NCBI GenBank assembly: GCA_030077755.1
Contig: JAQJZZ010000015.1
Location: 1,798,001 to 1,862,000, forward strand
Length of the DNA stretch: 64,000 nt
DNA from: Filosporella fistucella
Taxonomy: Eukaryota; Ascomycota; Leotiomycetes; Helotiales
Direction: 5' to 3'
Shown: in pieces, positions 56,883 through 64,000 of the stretch
How positions within the stretch are numbered: position 1 is the first letter of the stretch
How the letters are laid out: each line of letters begins with the position of its first letter
Made by a program: the position numbers and the translations under genes
The notes under the pieces: model-generated
Databases searched by the model: none
Told to the model about the DNA's origin: nothing
Seen by the model: the letters and a program-made list of their open reading frames with translations, nothing else

Positions 56883-59690
56883 ATGGTCAAGTAAGTCTAA
56901 CCCGCTGTATTATTTCGAGATTGTGATAGAGATACAATGGCATATTCTATCTAGCTTCTCGAGATTTGCGATTGTACCCGTTTCGTGCTGCGATCGAATT
57001 TCGGCGTTAATGTGACATCACATATACTGACGTTTGTGCGTGATACAGCTTCACCATCGAAGAAGTTCGAGCCTTGATGGACAAGGCGACGAACGTTCGT
57101 AACATGTCTGTCATCGCTCACGTCGATCACGGAAAGTCCACCCTCACCGATTCCCTCCTTTCGAAAGCTGGTATTATCTCCGCTGCAAAGGCCGGCGATG
57201 CGCGAGCCACAGATACTCGTGCAGATGAGCAGGAACGTGGTATTACCATCAAGTCGACTGCCATCTCCTTGTATGGTAACCTACAGGATGACGATGATCT
57301 GAAGGATATCGTTGGCCAAAAGACTGACGGTCGTGATTTCTTGATCAATTTGATCGATTCACCCGGTCACGTTGATTTCTCTTCTGAAGTCACTGCTGCT
57401 CTCCGTGTCACTGATGGTGCTCTTGTTGTCGTTGACACCATCGAAGGTGTCTGTGTCCAGACTGAAACTGTGCTCCGACAAGCCCTTGGTGAGCGTATAA
57501 AGCCTGTTGTTATTATCAACAAGGTCGATCGTGCTCTCCTCGAATTGCAGGTCTCCAAGGAAGACCTGTACCAATCCTTCTCGAGAACAATCGAGTCCGT
57601 TAACGTCGTCATCTCCACATACTTCGACAAGACTCTTGGTGACGTCCAAGTTTACCCATACAAAGGCACCGTTGCCTTCGGTTCCGGTCTGCACGGTTGG
57701 GCTTTCACAATCCGTCAATTTGCTCAGCGATATGCCAAGAAATTTGGTGTTGACCGAAATAAGATGATGGAGCGTCTTTGGGTAAGGAACCATACTTTGT
57801 CACTTTGATAGTCGACCACGAGCTAATATCATCATGTTGACAGGGCGACAACTACTTCAACCCTCACACCAAGAAGTGGACGAACAAGGGAACCCACGAG
57901 GGCAAGCAACTGGAGCGTGCTTTCAACCAGTTCATTCTCGACCCTATTTTCAGAATCTTTGCTGCTGTCATGAACTTCAAGACTGACGAGATTCCAACTC
58001 TCCTCGAGAAGCTCAACATCAAGCTCTCGCCAGATGACAAGGAGAAGGAGGGCAAGCAACTTCTCAAGGTTGTTATGCGTACCTTCCTTCCTGCTGCTGA
58101 CGCTCTCATGGAAATGATGATTCTTCACTTGCCATCCCCAGTTACTGCTCAGAAATACCGTGCCGAGACCCTCTATGAAGGACCACCCGATGATGAGGCA
58201 TGCATTGGTATCCGGGACTGTGATCCAAAGGCACCTCTTATGCTTTACGTCTCCAAGATGGTTCCCACCTCCGATAAGGGCCGTTTCTACGCTTTTGGTC
58301 GTGTTTTCGCTGGTACTGTCCGATCCGGTCTCAAGGTTCGCATCCAAGGTCCCAACTACACCCCCGGAAAGAAGGACGATCTCTTCATCAAGGCTGTACA
58401 GCGTACGGTACTCATGATGGGTGGCAAGGTTGATCCCATTGATGATGTCCCAGCCGGTAACATTCTTGGCTTGGTTGGTATTGATCAATTCTTGTTGAAG
58501 TCCGGTACTCTCACCACCAGTGAGACGGCCCACAATTTGAAGGTCATGAAGTTCTCTGTCTCCCCTGTCGTTCAGCGTTCCGTCGAAGTCAAGAACGCTC
58601 AAGATTTGCCCAAGCTCGTAGAAGGTCTGAAGCGTCTATCGAAATCTGATCCTTGTGTCCTCACCTTCATCTCCCCATCCGGTGAGCACGTTGTTGCCGG
58701 TGCTGGTGAGTTGCATTTGGAGATTTGCTTGAAGGATCTCGAAGAAGATCACGCCGGTGTCCCTCTCCGCATCTCCGACCCAGTCGTCCAGTACCGTGAA
58801 ACAGTCACTGGCAAGTCGAGTATGACTGCTCTGTCAAAATCACCCAACAAGCACAACAGACTCTACATGATCGCTGAGCCTCTTGACGAGGAGGTCTCCA
58901 AGGAGATTGAAGCTGGCCGAATCAGCCCTCGTGATGATTTCAAGGCTCGTGCCCGTATCTTGGCTGATGACTTTGGTTGGGATGTTACCGACGCCCGAAA
59001 GATTTGGTGTTTCGGTCCCGATACAAATGGTGCCAACTTGTTGGTTGATCAGACCAAGGCTGTTCAATATTTGAACGAAATCAAGGACTCCGTTGTCTCT
59101 GGCTTCCAGTGGGCTTCGAGAGAAGGACCAATTGCTGAAGAGCCGATGAGATCTTGCCGTTTCAACATTATGGATGTCACCCTCCACGCTGATGCTATCC
59201 ACAGAGGTGGTGGACAACTGATCCCCACTGCTCGTCGTGTCCTGTTTGCTGCCGCTCTCCTTGCTGAGCCAGGTCTCCTCGAGCCTGTCTTCTTGGTTGA
59301 AATTCAAGTCCCTGAGAGTGCCATGGGTGGTGTTTACGGTGTCTTGACCCGTCGTAGAGGTCACGTATTTAACGAGGAGCAACGTCCAGGAACCCCTCTG
59401 TTCACCATCAAAGCGTACTTGCCAGTCATGGAGTCATTCGGTTTCAATGCCGATCTCCGCTCACACACCTCTGGCCAAGCCTTCCCTCAATCAGTCTTCG
59501 ATCATTGGCAAATTCTCCCAGGTGGATCTCCCATCGATGGAACCTCAAAGGTTGGACAAGTTGTGCAGGAAATGCGGAAGAGAAAGGGTATCAAGGTTGA
59601 GGTGCCAGGTTATGAAAACGTAAGTGAAATTCGTTCCAACTTTGAAGGGCCTCATATTAACACAAGCCATAGTACTATGACAAGCTATAG
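56883..59690 (+). CDS. EF2: translation elongation factor 2 (eEF2)
   Basis: Four exons (56883-56890, 57049-57781, 57844-59619, 59673-59690) encode 844 aa, the normal length of fungal eEF2. The first coding exon is only 8 nt (Met-Val and two bases) and the last is 18 nt (YYDKL plus stop). eEF2 is the GTPase that translocates peptidyl-tRNA on the ribosome. G1 is AHVDHGKST, then ERGITIKST (switch I), DSPGHVDF, and NKVD. The diphthamide loop [11 protein letters not shown] carries the modifiable His700 near the C-terminus. Introns are 158, 62 and 53 nt; the long first intron directly after the start is common in highly expressed fungal translation genes and may aid expression (inference). Codon use in exon 3 is biased toward C-ending codons, as expected for high expression. 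Confidence 0.98.
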
Positions 59691-60196
59691 ATGGTTTCTG
59701 TCATTACTGATAGATCTCCTCAGCTGTTTCCTGCGTTGCGCAACTTCCCCCCGCAATCATTGTCGGCAATTCCAGCACAAAGCACGAATGTCATGAGAAA
59801 ATGGGGCTTGAGATCAACTGACCAGCTTGGTGGCTCAGTTGAACGCTGGCTGGTGGCTAGCTTGATGATGACCAAACTCTTTCCTTCCTTTGCTATTACT
59901 CGTGGATATTTCAGGTTTTCATGTTATGTAGCCACATGAAAATGAAATACATTAGAATCACATCTGAAATTGAAAAGTGACGGTGGAATCTTCCCTCACA
60001 TTTTGCCCACTCTCGTGGCATGGAGGGGCTATAATCCAGCATTTCCAGTGTTTTGTCCTGAGGTGACACGAAACGGTGAACTGGGAAATAAAGTCTTATT
60101 CACCCACCAACTCCTCCCAATGCCGCATTGATTATCAATGTCTTATATACCAAGCAAAATCATACTGTCAAAGATCCCTTTTCTGTTCCTCATATT
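59691..60196. other. convergent intergenic region
   Basis: These 506 bp lie between the stops of eEF2 (+) and AIM41 (-) and should hold both 3' UTRs. Nothing else is supported. Confidence 0.6.
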
Positions 60197-60797
60197 TTAT
60201 CCTGACAATATTTGCTTGACAATCTTTGCAACGTCGGCCTTTTCGACGGCCTTGTCACCCAACACGTCTGGCCCAAAGACCCGCTTCAATACATCGCCCA
60301 GTTGCATCTTCCCTCCCTCCGCCTTCATTTTCTCCACCAGTTCCTTCACCACAGCTTGAATATCCCCCTCTCCCATGACCTGAACCTCGCCCGCGTACTC
60401 CTCCATGATTTTGATCTGCAAGTCCTCCTTGTCTGCTAAATCCTGCCTGCCTGCGTTCTTGAACTCTTCACTAGCTGCCTTGCTTGAATTGGCCGATTTT
60501 TTGAGCAGAGCCAGCATTTGCATGTCTGTGTTGATTGGGGATGCGGTCTTGGAGGCATTAAGCGTTTGGCTGAGGAGTGCGCGCAGGACTGAAAGGCGGT
60601 TGGTATCTTTATTCTGCATGGCAGTCTTCATGTCTTTCCTGTATTTTGATTGCATTAGGAGGTGAATTAGGCTTAGAGAGATCCGTCATGACTTGCCTGA
60701 TCTTGAGAAGCAGTGGAGGTGGAGTGCTAGTAGAAGTCGCATAGCAGCGAGTACAGAGCTTCAAGGTTGAAGCTCTGGCAAAAGCACGTGGAACCAT
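60197..60797 (-). CDS. AIM41: mitochondrial YqeY/GatB-like protein Aim41
   Basis: Two exons on the minus strand (60797-60697, 60638-60197) encode 180 aa. The first ~25 residues (MVPRAFARASTLKLCTRCYA) are basic and hydroxylated, fitting a mitochondrial presequence. The rest is a YqeY domain: RKDMKTAMQNKDTNRLSVLRALLS, EDLQIKIMEEYAGEVQVMGEGDI and LGDVLKRVFGPDVLGDKAV. YqeY resembles the tail domain of GatB, the tRNA amidotransferase subunit, but its role is not known; yeast aim41 mutants inherit mitochondria abnormally. The 58-nt intron has a GC donor (AG|GCAAGT) and AG acceptor. The only nearby GT donor leaves the conserved second exon out of phase. Divergent from the small Arg/Ser-rich gene at 62410. 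Confidence 0.92.
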
Positions 60798-62409
60798 GGC
60801 CAGATGACGGTTAAGATGCGGTTGCCTATAATTGGATTCAATTGAATCGATCTTAACTCAATCTTTACCAGTGCTGTGGTATGTATTCTGTTGCGCTATT
60901 GGGATGGTACGAGGAGTTGTAGTGGACAAATTTGTTGTGTGTTTGATGTGTTTGCTCAGCATTGCATTTTGAGCCGACACCAGCGGTATTTCTCATTCTC
61001 CATGCAGTAGGAAATAGGCAGGTTGGTAATTGGAAGTAACTACATACCCTCGGTACCTTAGCTTGCTTAAGTTTGGTGAGGTATGGTATCTAGGTGCCTC
61101 CTACTCCTATGTACACTTAGGTACCTACAGTAGCTGTCACGGTCACGGTGCTGTGGGCTGGGCGCAGGTGTGGGGTATGGAGCCCGAGTGATCTGGGACA
61201 AGTTACAATTGCAAATCCAAATGTCGATGCAACTGCAAATGTGAACAACACAACCTACCTACCTGCTCGTACAACACATCCAAAACATCTCTCTAATCCC
61301 CTATCTCCTCCTTATCCTCCCTCTCAATTTCTTCCAACTAATTCCAACATTCCAGCTTCCTTTTCTTGTTTCTGTTTCTGCCGACTCGCACGAGCAGGAA
61401 AGATCTCTGCTATATCCCATCACCCGCGGCTGAGAGACTTCGACTTCGACATTGTCTTTGTTCCCACCACCGTGCCCACCTGCCCGTAAATACTTATACA
61501 TTCTACCTACCTAGGTAACGAACGGTCCACTATCTCCAGCTCAGCTCCGCTCTGCCTACCTACACGCAACACCGAGCAAGTTAAGCAACAAACAACCCGA
61601 ACAGCACAGTGGTTTAACCACACCCTACCGTACAAGTACTTGTACATACGATCTCCGCAGCACTCACTCAATGTGCTCCGTCTTGCCAGCATACCTGTTA
61701 TACAGAGATTGACTGACTTGTTACATTAACCAAGGTGGCAATCGAACCACCTGAATCTCAATAGAAGTTGAACGCACCATGTGAGTCTTTGATGCCCACA
61801 GCTCTGCATGCACTCACAGCACAATTGCACACTCGGACAATTTGGTCAATGCCAAGATCAAACTCGGGCTGGGCTGGGGTGAGCGGGCTTATCCTCTTCC
61901 CCGTACCTTCATTGCAAACGAGCACTTGAACACTGAAATTCTATACACATTTTATGAGTATACCCATCCCCTGCGTCCACAATAAGGCATACAGACAATA
62001 CCTATACTGGTGCAGTATAAACGCATGAAAACCACGTTTACTCCCGCGCCTACTTTCATGTCATTTTCATCCCTTCGCCGTCGAAAAGTTTCGAGTCAGG
62101 TGCACCGATTGATGCAGATCGATCACGGCACCTTTATCCCTCAAGGCAGGTGTGCTGTAGTTGTCTTGGGGGACAATGAAACAGCCAATTCAACTTTAAA
62201 TCTTCGACGCCTCGGGGTTGTCTCGATGCACTCTCTTGAATTTTCTCTTCTCTATTTCGACCCCCGCATCTGCATAGCTCTCATTTTCTGACGTTTATCC
62301 AGTCAAATTCCATCTTGCAAAACACCCAATATCACTGGATCATAACTTCTCGAATCATTGAGGCCGGTCTGAAATCTGTTCGGTATTCCATCGGCGGTGT
62401 ACTCCCAGT
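60798..62409. other. divergent intergenic region
   Basis: This 1.6-kb stretch lies between AIM41 (-) and the small Arg/Ser-rich gene (+). It is rich in GGTACC/CCTACC-type short repeats (61045-61130, 61255-61285, 61500-61565), including an exact TACCTAGGTA at 61508-61517. Open frames here are short and unsupported. Confidence 0.5.
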
Positions 62410-62874
62410 ATGGCTGATGTTACCGCATCACCAAGCAAGCCGCAACCCCTTGCTCTCTTGCTTGATATTCCCGACGAAGAGCTTCAGCGAGGGAGGAAAC
62501 GTCGCCGTAGTTCAGCTGCCCATACCACGTCTGGCAGCACCACTCTTCGTGGTCGAGGTCGCCGACGCTCACCATCGGCTGCTCACTCGGTCAAGTCATC
62601 GGATAATCTCGAGGATCGCCCTCGATCAGCAGAAAGATCACCGGGACGAAAGTACCAGAAAAAGTTTTTGGAGGTAGCAAGTCGGAATGAAAAGAAGCGA
62701 AGAAGCCAAAGTCCAAGTCGAAGTAGGAGTGCAGCTGAGAGAATGACCACTCCAAAGCCAAGAAGAAGGCAGAGAACTAGAAGCCGGAGTAGAAGCCATG
62801 GCGGGAAGGCGTCAAGAGGGGAAGAGGTCGAAGAGCGGGAGCCAGACGATACCGAAGTTGCTGTTGAGGACTAA
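62410..62874 (+). CDS. small Arg/Ser-rich protein of unknown function
   Basis: Intronless frame of 154 aa from an ATG. The N-terminus (MADVTASPSKPQPLALLLDI, then PDEELQRGRKRRR) is followed by long Arg/Ser-rich stretches with RS dipeptides (SPSRSRSAAER, RTRSRSRSHGG) and an acidic tail ending in EVAVED. A short block, PGRKYQKKFLEVASRNEKKRR, may be the conserved core. The composition resembles nuclear RS-type or splicing-associated proteins and probably carries nuclear localisation signals. No domain is recognised. The biased composition, ordered charge pattern and ATG make a real gene likely, but homology is untested. Confidence 0.65.
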   Translation: MADVTASPSKPQPLALLLDIPDEELQRGRKRRRSSAAHTTSGSTTLRGRGRRRSPSAAHSVKSSDNLEDRPRSAERSPGRKYQKKFLEVASRNEKKRRSQSPSRSRSAAERMTTPKPRRRQRTRSRSRSHGGKASRGEEVEEREPDDTEVAVED

Positions 62875-64000
62875 CTCAGAGAACGAGTAGGCTAGGAGGA
62901 CGTTAGTTACTTATCCTGTGGGCTTATTTGGGGTCCGGTGAAAAAGGTTAAAATTTCTTTATCTGCTTATTTTCTCTTGGAACTGGGAATGCTTTCTTCG
63001 AGCATTGCACGGCGTAAGTCTCTCGGTGGGGCTAATACAGTTCACCATCGAATAGAGCACAATGGCTTTTAACATCGGTGGAGACGATTCAGGAACTGCC
63101 TCTGAATAATTGCATGTAACATTTGAAACAATTTGAAAAAGTGTGTTGACTTGAGGATGTCCTAATGTGCGCGTGGATAAGTTTCAGGGGAGTGGGAATA
63201 GGATCCTTGATGCCGACAAAACCTTCGACCTGCGAAAGGCTCTTCAGGCGTGGCAACACAATATAGCAGTACTAAGTCTAAGATGCCGCTCAACTCAATG
63301 TACACAAAATCAGAGTGAATACCCCAATTGAGTCGACATATTCCCACCCTTATTGGTAATAATCTTTTTGATACTTGCATTTACATACATATTCTTCAAA
63401 GTATACCTCACAAAGGAACAAAGACTTGTAATTAATTGCAGTGCCCTAGGCGGGTACGAATAAGTACCTAAGTATTTTTACCTTGGTAGTTAGCGGCGAT
63501 ACTTGTACTTGTACTATTTTAAAATGTGGGGTGGGTCACCATCCACAATTCAAACTTGTACCTATCTACGTACCGGGCTGGCAGTCTACGGTAGTCAGAT
63601 TCACATCACCCGCCCCATGTCCGCGTCTGCCATTTCGTTCGCTGTCTCCTTTTCTACCTCCATACCTACGGTACCTAAGGTACTAGGTATCAATAATACC
63701 TACCTACGCAACTCGGGACAAAACCTACCTACCCTATATGTACTCTACCTTCGTGCTCCAGCTTGTCACCTCAGTTCACTATCTATCTTTACATCTTTGA
63801 AAGTCCTGTCTGCAATATACAAGTGCCTACTTCGTGAGGTAACCAAGTACTTGCTTAGCTCATAGCTTACCAGTCGACATCTTTGACGACCTCCAACTCC
63901 CAGCTTCGCCTCCACACTCCTTACCTGTTCTATAAATCATCAATGAATGATTTACTAGCTGCGAGTGTGGACCCTTCTTTGCCTTAGCTACCTAGGTATC
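62875..64000. other. terminal intergenic region
   Basis: This 1.1-kb stretch runs to the window end. It contains CCTACC/GGTACC-type repeats (63655-63735) and a TACCTAGGTA palindrome at 63989-63998. Open frames at 63483-63865 look like chance frames through the repeats. It may be the upstream region of a gene outside the window. Confidence 0.5.

Noticed and set aside
62010..62291. 93-codon open frame ahead of the Arg/Ser-rich gene
   Set aside because: Composition looks random and no domain is visible; probably leader or promoter DNA.

Overview
This window is nuclear DNA of a filamentous ascomycete (Pezizomycotina). The evidence is the many short introns of about 41-67 nt with GTAAGT/GTATGT-type donors and CTAAC-like branch sites, compact genes of fungal families, and fungus-typical proteins: an AA8-AA12 oxidoreductase, a siderophore transporter, a LaeA-like methyltransferase and Csf1. 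A leotiomycete would fit, but the class is a guess.

Layout, left to right. ALG7 (-) is divergent from a secreted AA8-AA12 cytochrome-PQQ dehydrogenase (+). A 2-kb promoter region follows, with clustered ATCTGATAA (GATA/SRE-type) sites ahead of a siderophore-iron MFS transporter (+). Next is a Ser/Pro-rich protein of unknown function (-), then 3.5 kb without genes that holds a 261-bp MITE-like element. Then come a GH92 mannosidase with a C-terminal membrane anchor (+), the type II PI 4-kinase LSB6 (+), a RAD5/HLTF-like SNF2-RING ATPase (+), RRP8 (+), DDI1 (-), a PAA1-like GNAT acetyltransferase (+) and NOG1 (+). A gene-poor stretch (36.7-43.1 kb) holds a tRNA-like Pol III unit and an orphan LaeA-like methyltransferase (+). 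The right part has a TMEM184-type Solute_trans_a membrane protein (-) sharing a 530-bp divergent promoter with the giant CSF1 lipid-transfer gene (+, 3243 aa), then translation elongation factor 2 (+), AIM41 (-) and a small Arg/Ser-rich protein (+).

Most genes are housekeeping: N-glycosylation (ALG7), phosphoinositide signalling (LSB6), ribosome biogenesis (RRP8, NOG1), translation (eEF2), proteasome shuttling (DDI1), DNA-damage tolerance (RAD5-like) and lipid transport (CSF1). The accessory part is the lignocellulose/sugar-oxidising AA8-AA12 enzyme, the iron transporter, GH92 and the methyltransferase. I rebuilt multi-exon structures by hand; each was checked for reading phase and agreement with the protein family. 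I found no clear new multi-gene system. The more unusual items are the GATA-site cluster, the membrane-anchored GH92, the MITE, the tRNA-like locus, and several odd gene structures (start codon split by an intron, 18-nt micro-exon, GC-AG intron).
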